Origin: Pseudomonadota bacterium
GTDB lineage: Bacteria > Desulfobacterota > Binatia > Binatales > Binataceae
Reading direction: 5' to 3'
Assembly (NCBI GenBank): GCA_021323675.1
Contig: JAJPKP010000027.1
Location: forward strand, 152,317-216,316
DNA length: 64,000 nt
A program made the position numbers and the translations under genes. Under the pieces are notes generated by a model. That model was not told the DNA's origin. It saw only the letters and a program-made list of their open reading frames with translations, and did no database searches. Within the stretch, counting starts at the first letter, position 1; every line of letters starts with the position of its first letter. Shown one piece after another: positions 7,427-16,820 of the stretch.

Positions 7427-9348
7427 TGGGGACGACAATGCTTGACGCCAGAATTCCATCGGGACCGATCGAGCAGAAGTGGGACAACTGCCGCTTCGAA
7501 ATGAAGCTGGTGAACCCCGCCAATCGCCGCAAATTCTCGATCATCATCGTCGGCTCCGGTCTGGCCGGAGCGGCGGCGGCCGCTTCGCTCGGACAGCAGG
7601 GGTACCAGGTTCACTGCTTTTCGTATCATGACAGCCCGCGCCGCGCGCATTCGATCGCGGCGCAGGGCGGAATCAACGCGGCCAAGAACTATCGCAACGA
7701 CGGCGACAGCATCTACCGCCTCTTCTACGACACCGTCAAAGGAGGCGACTTCCGCGCGCGCGAGGCGAATGTGTATCGCCTGGCGCAATTGAGCGTGAAC
7801 ATCATCGATCAGTGCGTGGCGCAGGGCGTCCCCTTTGCGCGCGAATACGGAGGCTTGCTCGACACGCGATCGTTCGGCGGCGTCCAGGTGTCGCGCACGT
7901 TCTACGCCCGCGGCCAGACCGGCCAGCAACTTCTGCTCGGCGCCTATCAGGCGCTGGAGGAGCAGATCGCGGCCGGCACCGTGAAGATGCATTCACGGTG
8001 CGAGATGCTCGATCTGGTGGTTGTGGATGGCCGGGCGCGCGGGATCGTAACGCGCAATCTCGTAACCGGCGCTATCGAGTGCCACGCCGCGGACGTTGTG
8101 GTGCTGGCGACCGGCGGCTACTCCAACGTTTTCAACCTCTCCACCAACGCCAAGGCATCGAACTGCACCGCGATCTGGCGGGCTCATCGCCGCGGCGCGT
8201 TTTTCGCCAATCCCTGCTTCACACAAATCCATCCCACCTGCATCCCGCTGACCAGCGAGCATCAGTCCAAGCTCACCCTGATGTCGGAATCGCTGCGCAA
8301 TGACGGCAGAGTGTGGGTGCCGAAAAAGAAAGGCGATCAGCGTTCGCCCAACGAGATTCCGGAAGAGGATCGCGACTATTACCTCGAACGGCGCTACCCC
8401 AGCTTCGGCAACCTGGTTCCGCGCGATATCGCTTCTCGCGCCGCCAAGGAGATCTGCGACGAGGGGCGCGGCGTGGGTTCCTCGGGACAGGGCGTGTACC
8501 TTGATTTTCGCGATGCGATCCAGCGGATGGGCCTCGAGGTCGTTCGCGAGAAGTACGGCAACCTGTTCGAGATTTACGAGAAGATCACCGGCGAAGACGC
8601 CTACAAGGTGCCGATGCGCATTTATCCGGCGCCGCACTACACGATGGGCGGCCTTTGGGTCGATTACCATCTGATGTCCAACGTTCCGGGGCTGTTCGTC
8701 GGCGGGGAGGCCAACTTCTCCGATCACGGAGCGAATCGGCTCGGGGCGAGCGCCCTCATGCAGGGCCTGGCGGACGGCTATTTCATCATTCCCGCGACCG
8801 TTCCCAACTACATCGCTGCAAACCCGCTCGCCAAGGTCGATACTTCCCATCCCGCTTTTCAGGCGGTGAAGGCGGACGTGGAGAAGCGGATTTCCACGAT
8901 GCTCTCGATAAACGGCAAGCGGAGCGCCGAGTCGTTCCTGCGCGAGCTCGGCAAGCTGGTATGGGACGACTGCGGGATGGCGCGTTCCGAGCAGAGCCTC
9001 CAGCATGCGCTCGCGGAAATTCCCAAGCTGCGCGACGAGTTCTGGCACAATCTCCGCGTGATCGGCACCGGCGAGGAACTCAACCAGTCGCTGGAGAAAG
9101 CCGGACGTGTCGCGGATTTCTTCGAGTTGGCGGAACTCTTGTGCATCGACGCGCTCCATCGCAAGGAATCGTGCGGCGGCCATTTCCGCGTCGAATACCA
9201 GACTCCCGACGGCGAAGCGCGGCGCGACGATGAGAACTTCTCGTATTGCGCGGCCTGGGAATGGAAGGGTGAGGGGGTGGCGCCGGAGCTGCACAAGGAG
9301 CCGCTGACCTTCGAATACGTGCACCTGACCCAACGGAGCTACAAGTAG
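7426..9348 (+). CDS. sdhA: succinate dehydrogenase flavoprotein subunit
   Basis: A 640-residue catalytic subunit that oxidises succinate to fumarate with covalently bound FAD. The open frame extends far upstream inside sdhC, but the ATG at 7426 overlapping the sdhC stop gives the normal type-B length. The FAD dinucleotide fold begins at GSGLAG near 43-48. The FAD-linking histidine is in [10 protein letters not shown]. Substrate-domain motifs include HPTCIP and GGLWVDYH. It lies in an sdhC-A-B operon with a 2-base gap to sdhB. Confidence 0.95.
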   Translation: MGTTMLDARIPSGPIEQKWDNCRFEMKLVNPANRRKFSIIIVGSGLAGAAAAASLGQQGYQVHCFSYHDSPRRAHSIAAQGGINAAKNYRNDGDSIYRLFYDTVKGGDFRAREANVYRLAQLSVNIIDQCVAQGVPFAREYGGLLDTRSFGGVQVSRTFYARGQTGQQLLLGAYQALEEQIAAGTVKMHSRCEMLDLVVVDGRARGIVTRNLVTGAIECHAADVVVLATGGYSNVFNLSTNAKASNCTAIWRAHRRGAFFANPCFTQIHPTCIPLTSEHQSKLTLMSESLRNDGRVWVPKKKGDQRSPNEIPEEDRDYYLERRYPSFGNLVPRDIASRAAKEICDEGRGVGSSGQGVYLDFRDAIQRMGLEVVREKYGNLFEIYEKITGEDAYKVPMRIYPAPHYTMGGLWVDYHLMSNVPGLFVGGEANFSDHGANRLGASALMQGLADGYFIIPATVPNYIAANPLAKVDTSHPAFQAVKADVEKRISTMLSINGKRSAESFLRELGKLVWDDCGMARSEQSLQHALAEIPKLRDEFWHNLRVIGTGEELNQSLEKAGRVADFFELAELLCIDALHRKESCGGHFRVEYQTPDGEARRDDENFSYCAAWEWKGEGVAPELHKEPLTFEYVHLTQRSYK

Positions 9349-9350
9349 CC

Positions 9351-10139
9351 ATGAACCTATTTCTAAAAATCTGGCGGCAGAGCAGGAAAGACGCTCCCGG
9401 CGAGTTCAAGGAGTACCAGGTCAGGGACATCACGCCCGATATGTCGTTTCTGGAGATGCTCGATGCGCTCAACGAGGATTTGAACGCGCGCGGCGAGCCT
9501 CCGGTTGCCTTCGAGCACGATTGCCGTGAAGGCATCTGCGGGTCCTGCGGCTTTCTGATCAACGGCGTCGCGCACGGCGGACAGCGCGGCACCACCGTGT
9601 GCCAGCTTTCGATGCGGTTTTTCAAGGACGGCGACAGACTGACGCTCGAGCCGTGGCGCGCAAGCGCTTTCCCGATAATTCGCGACCTGGTCGTGGACCG
9701 ATCCGCATTCGACCGGATTCTGCAGGCCGGCGGCTTTATCAGCGCTCCGACGGGAAGCGCCCCCGATGCGAACGCGATCCTGGTTCCGAAGGAAGCCGCG
9801 GACACGGCCTTCGATGCCGCCGCGTGCATCGGATGCGGCGCATGCGTCGCGGCCTGCCCCAACGCGGCGGCGATGCTTTTCACTTCGGCCAAGCTGACGC
9901 ATCTGAACAAGCTTCCGCAGGGACAGCCCCAGCGCGATCAGCGGACGCTGAACATGGCGGCCGCGATGTCGCGCGAAGGCTTCGGCAGTTGCACCAATCA
10001 CGGCGAGTGCGAGGCGGTTTGTCCGAAGGAAATTCCGATCGAGTTCATCGGCAACATGAATCGCGATCTGATTCGCGCGGCCTGGAAGCGCCGCCGTGAA
10101 CCGCTGACTCTGTCGGAGAGTCCCAAGGATGAACGGTAG
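9351..10139 (+). CDS. sdhB: succinate dehydrogenase iron-sulfur subunit
   Basis: A 262-residue electron-transfer subunit. The N-terminal plant-type ferredoxin domain has CREGICGSC plus a later Cys for a [2Fe-2S] cluster. The C-terminal domain has [12 protein letters not shown] and [12 protein letters not shown], which supply the [4Fe-4S] and [3Fe-4S] clusters. It sits between SdhA and SdhC in the membrane-bound complex. It is the last gene of the operon; a hairpin follows at 10156-10170. Confidence 0.95.
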   Translation: MNLFLKIWRQSRKDAPGEFKEYQVRDITPDMSFLEMLDALNEDLNARGEPPVAFEHDCREGICGSCGFLINGVAHGGQRGTTVCQLSMRFFKDGDRLTLEPWRASAFPIIRDLVVDRSAFDRILQAGGFISAPTGSAPDANAILVPKEAADTAFDAAACIGCGACVAACPNAAAMLFTSAKLTHLNKLPQGQPQRDQRTLNMAAAMSREGFGSCTNHGECEAVCPKEIPIEFIGNMNRDLIRAAWKRRREPLTLSESPKDER

Positions 10140-10155
10140 AAGCAGTTGGCGGTGA

Positions 10156-10170
10156 GCGGCGAGTCGCCGC
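10156..10170 (+). terminator. inverted repeat after sdhB
   Basis: GCGGCGA-G-TCGCCGC is a perfect 7-base inverted repeat 16 bases after the sdhB stop. There is no T-tract, so it may be an RNA-stabilising 3' hairpin rather than an intrinsic terminator. It precedes the separate mdh promoter. Confidence 0.3.
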
Positions 10171-10254
10171 TGCCAGCCGATGACCGGCGGCGCGCGCGTT
10201 GAGGTTCGCCCGCGCCGGCTGGAGTTATGTTTTTCGCGGCGGTCCGCCGGCCAG

Positions 10255-10302
10255 CTTAAGATTGCCTCATTGGCGGATTCGCGTTTATAAGAGGGACTTC
10301 AG
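10255..10302 (+). promoter_or_regulatory. promoter of mdh-sucCD, twin of the sdh promoter
   Basis: CTTAAG (10255-10260), -35 TTGCCT (10262-10267), an 18-base spacer, -10 TATAAG (10286-10291) and GACTTCAG (10295-10302) match the sdh promoter element by element. Transcription would begin near 10298, giving a leader of only about 30 bases before mdh. Confidence 0.6.
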
Positions 10303-10329
10303 GATCGGCTTTATTACGGGAGACCAGCA

Positions 10330-11274
10330 ATGGCTCGAAGGAAAATTGCCTTTATCGGCGCCGGCAATGTAGGCGCGACCTGCGCGCATCTCTGCTTTCT
10401 GCGCGGACTCGGCGACATCGTCCTCTACGACATCATCGACGGCCTGCCTCAGGGCAAGGCGCTCGATATGGCGGAAAGCGCGCCGGTGCTCGGAATCGAT
10501 GCCACCGTCATCGGAACCACCAACATCAGCGACATCGCGGGCGCGGATTGCTGCGTCGTAACCTCGGGATCGCCGCGCAAGCCCGGCATGAGCCGCGACG
10601 ATCTGCTCAAGATCAACGCCAAGGTGATGTCCGATGTTGGCGGTGCGATCAAGCAGCACGCGCCCAACGCCTTTATCATCGCCGTCACCAATCCGCTGGA
10701 TGCGATGGTGACGCAGCTCAAGCGCGTGACCGGCTTCGACAAGCATCGGATCGTCGGCCAGGCGGGCGTGCTCGACTCGGCGCGCTACCGCACCTTCCTT
10801 GCGATGGAACTCGGAATGTCGGTCGAGAGCGTGAGCGCGATGGTCCTTGGCGGTCATGGCGATGACATGGTGCCCGTGCGCAGCTACACCACCGCGGGCG
10901 GAGTACCGGTCGATCGGCTGATTTCCGCCAAGCGCCTCGAGGAAATCGAAGTTCGCACCCGAAACGGCGGCGGCGAGATCGTGAACCTGATGAAAACCTC
11001 GTCCTACTACGCGGCGGGAACCGCGGTGTTCAAGATGGTCGAAGCGTACATGCTCGACAAAAAAGAAGTCATGCCGTGCGCCGCATACCTCGAAGGCGAA
11101 TACGGCGTGCGCGGCCTGTTCGCCGGCGTTCCGGTTGTAATCGGCGCGGGCGGCGTCGAGCGTGTGGTCGAAATTCAGCTCACGCCTCAAGAAAAGAAGG
11201 CCTTTGACAGCTCCGTCGCCCACGTGAAGGAGTTGGTCGATGCGATGGACAAGGTCATCGCGCAGGGGAACTAG
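10330..11274 (+). CDS. mdh: malate dehydrogenase (LDH-like type)
   Basis: A 314-residue NAD-dependent malate dehydrogenase converting malate to oxaloacetate. The NAD-binding motif is GAGNVGATCA at about 10-19. The mobile loop SPRKPGMSRDD carries the arginine that selects oxaloacetate over pyruvate in this family. The catalytic histidine is in GGHGDDMVP. It is the first gene of an mdh-sucC-sucD unit (21-base gap to sucC), so three consecutive TCA steps with SDH are encoded together here. Confidence 0.95.
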   Translation: MARRKIAFIGAGNVGATCAHLCFLRGLGDIVLYDIIDGLPQGKALDMAESAPVLGIDATVIGTTNISDIAGADCCVVTSGSPRKPGMSRDDLLKINAKVMSDVGGAIKQHAPNAFIIAVTNPLDAMVTQLKRVTGFDKHRIVGQAGVLDSARYRTFLAMELGMSVESVSAMVLGGHGDDMVPVRSYTTAGGVPVDRLISAKRLEEIEVRTRNGGGEIVNLMKTSSYYAAGTAVFKMVEAYMLDKKEVMPCAAYLEGEYGVRGLFAGVPVVIGAGGVERVVEIQLTPQEKKAFDSSVAHVKELVDAMDKVIAQGN

Positions 11275-11295
11275 CTCGAACAAGAAGCGTACACA

Positions 11296-12459
11296 ATGAA
11301 TATCCACGAATTTCAGGCCAAACAGATACTCGGCCGCTTTGGCGCGCCGGTCCCGAAGGGACAGCCCGCTTCAACCGCCGATGAGGCCGCGGCCGCTTTC
11401 AAGGCGCTCGGCCAGCCAAAGGCTGTCGTCAAGGCGCAGATTCACGCCGGAGGCCGCGGCAAGGCCGGCGGCGTAAAGCTGGTGTCCTCCGCCGATGAGG
11501 CGCGAGATTTCGCCGCCAAACTGCTCGGCAAAACCCTGGTTACCCATCAGACCGGACCGCAGGGCCGAGTGGTCCGGCGCGTGTACGTCGAGGAGGCAAG
11601 CCAGGTCGCCCGCGAGCTGTATCTCGGAATGCTGGTCGATCGCAAAGCCGGGATGGTCTCGGTGATCGCGAGCACCGAGGGCGGGATGGATATCGAAGAG
11701 GTCGCCGCCAAAACGCCCGAAAAGATCATCACCGAGCCGATCAATCCGCTGCTCGGGATGTCCTCGTTTCTGGGGCGAAAAATCGCCTTCGCGCTCGGCC
11801 TCAAGGACAAGCAGGTCAATCAGTTCGCCTCCCTGCTCGGGTCGATGTACAAAGCCTTCCTCGAAACCGACGCGTCGCTGGTCGAGATCAATCCGCTGGT
11901 GGTCACGCAGGACGGAAAGGTGCTCTGCCTCGACGCGAAGATGTCGTTCGACGACAACGGCCTGTTCCGCCATCCCGATATTCGCGAACTGCGCGATCCC
12001 AACGAGGAGGATCCCGCGGAGACCGAGGCCGCCAAGTACGATCTCAGCTACGTCCATCTCGACGGCAACATCGGATGCATGGTCAACGGCGCGGGTCTGG
12101 CGATGGCGACGATGGACATCGTCAAATTCTACGGCGCCGAGCCGGCGAACTTCCTCGATGTGGGCGGCGGGGCGAACACCGAAAAGGTCGCCGCCGCTTT
12201 CCGCATCCTGCTCTCCGACGAACGCGTCAAGGGCGTGCTGATTAACATCTTCGGCGGAATCATGCGATGCGACGTGCTGGCGCAGGGCGTGGTCGAGGCC
12301 GCCCGCCAGGTTAACCTCAAGGTTCCTCTGGTGGTCAGGATGGAAGGGACCAACGTCGAGCAGGGCAAGAAGATCCTCGCCGAATCCGGCATCAAGGTGA
12401 TCGCGGCGGCCGACATGGCCGATGCCGCGCGCCGCGTGACGGAAGCGATCCGCGCTTAG
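11296..12459 (+). CDS. sucC: succinyl-CoA synthetase beta subunit (ADP/GDP-forming)
   Basis: A 387-residue subunit with an N-terminal ATP-grasp domain ([31 protein letters not shown]) and a C-terminal CoA-ligase domain ([24 protein letters not shown]). It binds nucleotide and succinate and, with SucD, makes succinate and a nucleoside triphosphate from succinyl-CoA. The length is typical. It lies 10 bases upstream of sucD in the same operon. Confidence 0.95.
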   Translation: MNIHEFQAKQILGRFGAPVPKGQPASTADEAAAAFKALGQPKAVVKAQIHAGGRGKAGGVKLVSSADEARDFAAKLLGKTLVTHQTGPQGRVVRRVYVEEASQVARELYLGMLVDRKAGMVSVIASTEGGMDIEEVAAKTPEKIITEPINPLLGMSSFLGRKIAFALGLKDKQVNQFASLLGSMYKAFLETDASLVEINPLVVTQDGKVLCLDAKMSFDDNGLFRHPDIRELRDPNEEDPAETEAAKYDLSYVHLDGNIGCMVNGAGLAMATMDIVKFYGAEPANFLDVGGGANTEKVAAAFRILLSDERVKGVLINIFGGIMRCDVLAQGVVEAARQVNLKVPLVVRMEGTNVEQGKKILAESGIKVIAAADMADAARRVTEAIRA

Positions 12460-12469
12460 GAAATTTGCA

Positions 12470-13354
12470 ATGAGCATTCTCGTCAACAAGAACACTCGCG
12501 TCCTTACGCAGGGAATTACCGGAGCGACCGGACAGCTCCATACCCGCGCGTGCAAGGAGTACGGCACGCAGATGGTGGGAGGCGTGGTGCCCGGAAGGGG
12601 CGGCACCGACTTCGAGGGTATTCCGATCTTCGACACCGTGGAGCAGGCGCGCAAAGCGACCGGCGCCAACGCGACGGTTATCTACGTTCCGCCCCCGTTC
12701 GCGGCCGATGCGATCCTGGAAGCCGCCGCCGCCGGAATCGAGCTGATCATCTGCATCACCGAAGGCGTGCCGGTGCTGGATATGGTGAAGGTCAAGGCGT
12801 ACCTGGCCGGAACCAAATCGCGCCTGATCGGTCCCAACTGTCCGGGCATCATCACACCCGGCGAGTGCAAAATCGGCATCATGCCGGGCTACATCCACAA
12901 GCCCGGTGATATCGGCGTCGTGTCTCGCTCGGGAACTCTCACGTACGAGGCGGTCTATCAGCTAACGCAGCTCGGTCTCGGCCAATCGACGTGCATCGGA
13001 ATCGGCGGAGACCCGATAATCGGAACCACGCACATCGACGCGCTCGAGCTGTTCAACCAAGACCCCAAGACCCGCGCGGTGATCATGATCGGCGAGATTG
13101 GCGGCACGGCGGAAGAAGAGGCTGCCGAGTACATCAAGCGGAATTTCAAGAAGCCGGTGGTTGCCTTTATCGCCGGGCAGACCGCGCCCAAAGGGCGGCG
13201 CATGGGCCATGCCGGCGCGATCATCTCCGGAGGCCGCGGCACCGCCGCCGACAAGATCGCCGCGCTCAAGGCGGCGGGCATCACGGTTGCGATGAGCCCC
13301 GCAGAACTGGGCATCACGATGAAGCACGCGCTGGACGGCAAGGCGGCCCGCTAA
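12470..13354 (+). CDS. sucD: succinyl-CoA synthetase alpha subunit
   Basis: A 294-residue CoA-binding subunit. The N-terminal CoA-binding fold shows [12 protein letters not shown]. The phosphorylated active-site histidine is in [11 protein letters not shown] near residue 247, with the conserved GGRGTAADK following. It pairs with SucC immediately upstream. A possible continuation of the transcript into ndk is allowed by a 61-base gap without a clear terminator. Confidence 0.95.
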   Translation: MSILVNKNTRVLTQGITGATGQLHTRACKEYGTQMVGGVVPGRGGTDFEGIPIFDTVEQARKATGANATVIYVPPPFAADAILEAAAAGIELIICITEGVPVLDMVKVKAYLAGTKSRLIGPNCPGIITPGECKIGIMPGYIHKPGDIGVVSRSGTLTYEAVYQLTQLGLGQSTCIGIGGDPIIGTTHIDALELFNQDPKTRAVIMIGEIGGTAEEEAAEYIKRNFKKPVVAFIAGQTAPKGRRMGHAGAIISGGRGTAADKIAALKAAGITVAMSPAELGITMKHALDGKAAR

Positions 13355-13415
13355 TTGTTCTCTGCGGTTCCACTTCACCGAAGCAGACCGGGCGCTTGAC
13401 GAGGAAAAAACATCG

Positions 13416-13832
13416 ATGGAACGAACGCTAGCGATCGTAAAGCCGGATGCGGTGTCTCGAGGCCTGACCGGCGAGATTTTGAAGCGGATTGAAACGAGCG
13501 GCCTCGCGGTTTGCGCATTGAAGAAGCTGCAGCTCACGCGCGCGCAGGCCGAACGCTTTTACGACGTCCACAAGGAAAGGCCATTCTACAAGTCGCTGTG
13601 CGACTACATGACCTCAGGGCCGGTCGTCATCGCCGTTCTCGGCGGCGACAAGGCGATCACACGATGGCGTGAGCTGATGGGAGCGACGGACCCGGCGAAA
13701 GCGGCGCCCGGCACGATACGCAAAGACCTGGGAGTCGATGTGGAGAAGAACGCGGTGCACGGTTCGGACGCGCCGGAGACGGCCGCGCGCGAGAATTCGT
13801 TCTTTTTCAGCGGCACTGAGATTTTGGCCTGA
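13416..13832 (+). CDS. ndk: nucleoside diphosphate kinase
   Basis: A 138-residue enzyme that equilibrates nucleoside di- and triphosphates through a phosphohistidine. The catalytic histidine is H115 in NAVHGSDAPE. The start motif ERTLAIVKPDAV is canonical. A ribosome-binding GAGGA lies 12 bases before the ATG. Placement after sucCD is functionally sensible because succinyl-CoA synthetase produces NTP. The 3' end is convergent with a membrane-protein gene; a weak hairpin (AAGCC/GGCTT, 13839-13852) lies between. Confidence 0.94.
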   Translation: MERTLAIVKPDAVSRGLTGEILKRIETSGLAVCALKKLQLTRAQAERFYDVHKERPFYKSLCDYMTSGPVVIAVLGGDKAITRWRELMGATDPAKAAPGTIRKDLGVDVEKNAVHGSDAPETAARENSFFFSGTEILA

Positions 13833-13867
13833 CCCGCCCAAGCCGAGGGGCTTATGCGGCAGGCGTT

Positions 13868-14521
13868 TTAGATCGCAAACGAAAGGACGCCTGCCGCGAC
13901 CAGCGCGCCGGACCAGATGATGTCGAGGTTGATCCAGGCGCTGCGCAGGATCGCGAGACCCACTCTCTCATAAACCACAAGCGCGATCGCGCCCATAACC
14001 GCGACCATCGCGCTCGTATGCAGTATCACCACGGCGACCGCCTGCGCGGCGGAAGCGCCGTGCGCCATCGCGGCCATATGATGCGCGTGCGGGCCGGCGC
14101 TCGCCGGATTCATCCCGAGCAGAATCGGAAACAGCATCAGGCCCGCGCCGTGCGCCGACGCCATCAGGAACGACCACAGCGCGAGCTCGCCAAAGTTCAC
14201 CCGCATCGCAACCCATCGCGGATGCGCCCGCGGGCGCAGAAAGCGAAACACGCCGAACAGGATCAGTGCGAGCGCGCCGGCAGGTCGAAGCCATTCAACC
14301 GCCACGGTGGTTTGAAGGCTCGCTACGATCGCCACGACCACGCCGATTGACACCAGATGGCCGAGCGCGATCGGCGCAAGCGCCCACACGACGCGCGAGC
14401 TGCGCTTCTCCTGCAGCCCCAGCGCGACCGCGAACAGCCAGCCCATAGACGGGTCGATGCCGTGGTAGGCGCCGAGCGCGGCAACCGCCAGCCACGGCCA
14501 TACGCCGCTCACGGATAGCAA
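13868..14521 (-). CDS. polytopic membrane protein with HGxDPxMGW motif, possible metal transporter
   Basis: A 217-residue protein with about six membrane helices. The first helix ends in AYHGIDPSMGWLF, a charged-histidine motif reminiscent of, but not identical to, the HxxxxD motif of nickel/cobalt permeases. A central loop is rich in His and Met (GPHAHHMAAMAHGAS). Homologues are sometimes labelled as amino-acid antiporters, which I regard as unsupported. Its start overlaps the 3' end of the selenium-binding-protein gene by 13 bases. The two are co-transcribed, and it may supply metal to that enzyme (inference). Confidence 0.7.
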   Translation of the reverse strand: MLSVSGVWPWLAVAALGAYHGIDPSMGWLFAVALGLQEKRSSRVVWALAPIALGHLVSIGVVVAIVASLQTTVAVEWLRPAGALALILFGVFRFLRPRAHPRWVAMRVNFGELALWSFLMASAHGAGLMLFPILLGMNPASAGPHAHHMAAMAHGASAAQAVAVVILHTSAMVAVMGAIALVVYERVGLAILRSAWINLDIIWSGALVAAGVLSFAI

Positions 14522-15900
14522 TATGAGTCGGACGAGGCGTCGCCGCCTTCGAGGCGGATCTGATGCGGCCGCTCGCCCTCGAACTTGATGAAGAACTCGT
14601 TGTCGAGCGTCATCCCGCCCGACGGGTTCGCATCAACCTTCGCGACCCATCCCTTCACCCCTTCGGGATAGAACTGCGCGTCCCATGCGCCGTACAGCGA
14701 ATTGCTGAAGTAGATGCGCTTGCCGTCGCGGCTCATCTCGACCATCTGCGGCGCGCCGTTGAGCGCTCCGCCCCTGGGATGCGCGGCGTGAGAGACGATT
14801 CCGCCCAGCCGGATGTTGCCGGTGAGCTTCGGATTGTAGGGATCGCTCACGTCGTATTGTTTGAAATCGCCGGTGCCCCAGCACGAAATGTAAAGAAAGC
14901 GATCGTCGAGGCTCAGGTTGATATCGGTGATGAGCGGCGGCACCGCCTTGAACGGCTTGAGCGCCGGCGGCAGCGCCGCGGGGTCGGCCGGCTCGGAGGG
15001 AATTTCGATCACCTTGCGAATCGACCAGTCGTCTCCCTTGCGATCCCAAAGCCATATCGACGCGGACAGATCCTTGGTCGAGATGACCACTCCGGCGAAA
15101 CCGTAGGTCTTGGTCGGATCGTGCGAGGGCCGCAGTTCGAGCACCATCTGGTTTTCGGCGCCGATATCGAGCGACTTTACATGCTTGCGCCTGCGCAAAT
15201 CCCAGACATGCAGGGCGTGGCCATACTTTCCGCCGAGCAGCAGGTCAGGCACCACGCCGTTTTCGATCATATTCGGCGTGCCCCATTCGCTCGTGACGAC
15301 CACGTCGTGGCCCAGATGCCACCAGAAATCGTAGGCGAAGTACTGCGGGCCGCGATCCACTTCCCATCGCCCGAGCACGTCGAAGCTCTCGTGATCGAGC
15401 AGAAAGATTCCGCCGGGCCCGTCGCCGGCCGGTGTGCCCAGCGCGCTCACATAGATGGCATCGGGTCCGCAATGGATGGTGTGCGGACGGCTGTAGCCGG
15501 TGCGTTCGGCGATCTCTTCGGGTTCAATCACGCGCACGATGCGCGGACTGCGCGGGTCGGGCTTGGTATCGAAAACGTACATGCGCGAGGAACGCAGTCC
15601 CGGAACGATCAGGTAGCGGCGTTCGATATGCGGATGCGGCGCGTAGGGGCACAGCGCGGCGCTGCACGCGTTCCATCCGAAATGATGGAGTTCATCGCCG
15701 ACGCCGGTGACCTCGGTTCGGCCCACGATCTGCCCGTAGGTCCTCGATCCCGGGTCCAGATCCAGGACGCATAACGCATCGTGCTTTCCGTTGCGCGCAT
15801 CCGGATTGAACGCGACGACGTAAGCGAGCTTCTCGCGCGGCGCGCTCATCGCCATCTTCGGAGAGGGATAGAAGGTCTGATCAGGTTTCCAAAGCGCCAT
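14509..15900 (-). CDS. selenium-binding protein 1 / methanethiol oxidase family protein
   Basis: A 463-residue protein of the SBP56/SELENBP1 family, whose bacterial and human members oxidise methanethiol to formaldehyde, H2S and H2O2 and can be copper-dependent. Recognisable segments include ELHHFGWNACSA, YSRPHTIHCGP, SEWGTPNMIENG, SLDDRFLYISCWGTGD and HPRGGALNGAPQMVEMS. The open frame begins at 15981, but the ATG at 15900 gives the usual family length and start (ALWKPDQTFYPSP). No signal peptide is present, unlike the periplasmic Hyphomicrobium enzyme. It is coupled to the HGxDPxMGW membrane protein. Confidence 0.88.
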   Translation of the reverse strand: MALWKPDQTFYPSPKMAMSAPREKLAYVVAFNPDARNGKHDALCVLDLDPGSRTYGQIVGRTEVTGVGDELHHFGWNACSAALCPYAPHPHIERRYLIVPGLRSSRMYVFDTKPDPRSPRIVRVIEPEEIAERTGYSRPHTIHCGPDAIYVSALGTPAGDGPGGIFLLDHESFDVLGRWEVDRGPQYFAYDFWWHLGHDVVVTSEWGTPNMIENGVVPDLLLGGKYGHALHVWDLRRRKHVKSLDIGAENQMVLELRPSHDPTKTYGFAGVVISTKDLSASIWLWDRKGDDWSIRKVIEIPSEPADPAALPPALKPFKAVPPLITDINLSLDDRFLYISCWGTGDFKQYDVSDPYNPKLTGNIRLGGIVSHAAHPRGGALNGAPQMVEMSRDGKRIYFSNSLYGAWDAQFYPEGVKGWVAKVDANPSGGMTLDNEFFIKFEGERPHQIRLEGGDASSDSYCYP

Positions 15901-16000
15901 AGCCTTTACCCGCGTTCTGAGAGATAAGTGTGAACTTAGCCCAGCCGCAAAGATGCCGCAAAGACGCACGAGGGCAGGCATCGCGCGCGCGGAGGATAGG

Positions 16001-16807
16001 ATGGCTTACAAGCAGATTGAATATCAAAAGAACGATCGCATCGCGCGCGTCATCCTCAATCGCCCCCAATACCGCAACGCGCAGTCGCGCGTTCTGCTGG
16101 AAGAGATGGATGACGCCTTCAACGACGCGAACGCCGACGACGACATCCGCGTTATCGTCCTCTCCGGCAAAGGCGATCATTTTTCATCCGGGCACGACCT
16201 CGGCACCCCCGACGAGAAGGCGGATGCGGAGAAGCGTCCGTACGGCAAGGGTCTGCGCTCCATCTACGAACGATCACGACGGCTGTTTCTCGACAACACG
16301 CTCAGATGGCGCGACCTGGACAAGCCGACCATCGCGCAGGTGCAGGGCTACTGCATTTTTGGGGGATGGATGTTCGCGGCGGCGATGGACCTGATTGTCG
16401 CATCGGACGACGCGATGTTTTTGCCGTCGCTCCTGCAGTACTTCTCGATCCCGTGGGATCTTCCGATGCGCAAAGCCAAGGAGATCCTGTTTCAAAGCCG
16501 GTTCGTGACCGCCGCCGAGGCTGAGCGTCTCGGGTTCGTGAATATCGTCGTTCCCCGCGCGAAACTCGAAGAGGAAACGATCGCGCTTGCGAGGCGAATC
16601 GCCGAGACCGATCGGATGACGCTGAAGATGCTCAAGTTCGCGCTCAACAACGCCCAGGACGCGATGGGATTCAGGACCGCGGTTCGCAATGCGCATTCCC
16701 ATCACATGCTGCTTGGCGTTGCCGGCTACCTGCGCGACGTGCAGGAAGGCAAACTGCCCAAGCGGATGGCGGGAGTCGGGCAAGCCCTCAAGAAGCTGGA
16801 GAAGTAG
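16001..16807 (+). CDS. enoyl-CoA hydratase/isomerase-family protein (crotonase fold), atypical active site
   Basis: A 268-residue crotonase. The ATG at 16001 is chosen because GGAGGA lies just upstream; the frame itself opens at 15953. The first oxyanion loop is recognisable (HFSSGHDLG). In the second oxyanion region a typical hydratase has GGGCELA and later a second Glu. Here the sequence is FGGWMFAAAMDL and YFSIPWDLP, so both catalytic glutamates appear missing. The C-terminal helices are normal. The reaction is therefore uncertain: isomerase, hydrolase or another CoA chemistry. It is divergent from the methanethiol-oxidase-type gene. Confidence 0.85.
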   Translation: MAYKQIEYQKNDRIARVILNRPQYRNAQSRVLLEEMDDAFNDANADDDIRVIVLSGKGDHFSSGHDLGTPDEKADAEKRPYGKGLRSIYERSRRLFLDNTLRWRDLDKPTIAQVQGYCIFGGWMFAAAMDLIVASDDAMFLPSLLQYFSIPWDLPMRKAKEILFQSRFVTAAEAERLGFVNIVVPRAKLEEETIALARRIAETDRMTLKMLKFALNNAQDAMGFRTAVRNAHSHHMLLGVAGYLRDVQEGKLPKRMAGVGQALKKLEK

Positions 16808-16820
16808 AAGCGCGCGGCCT

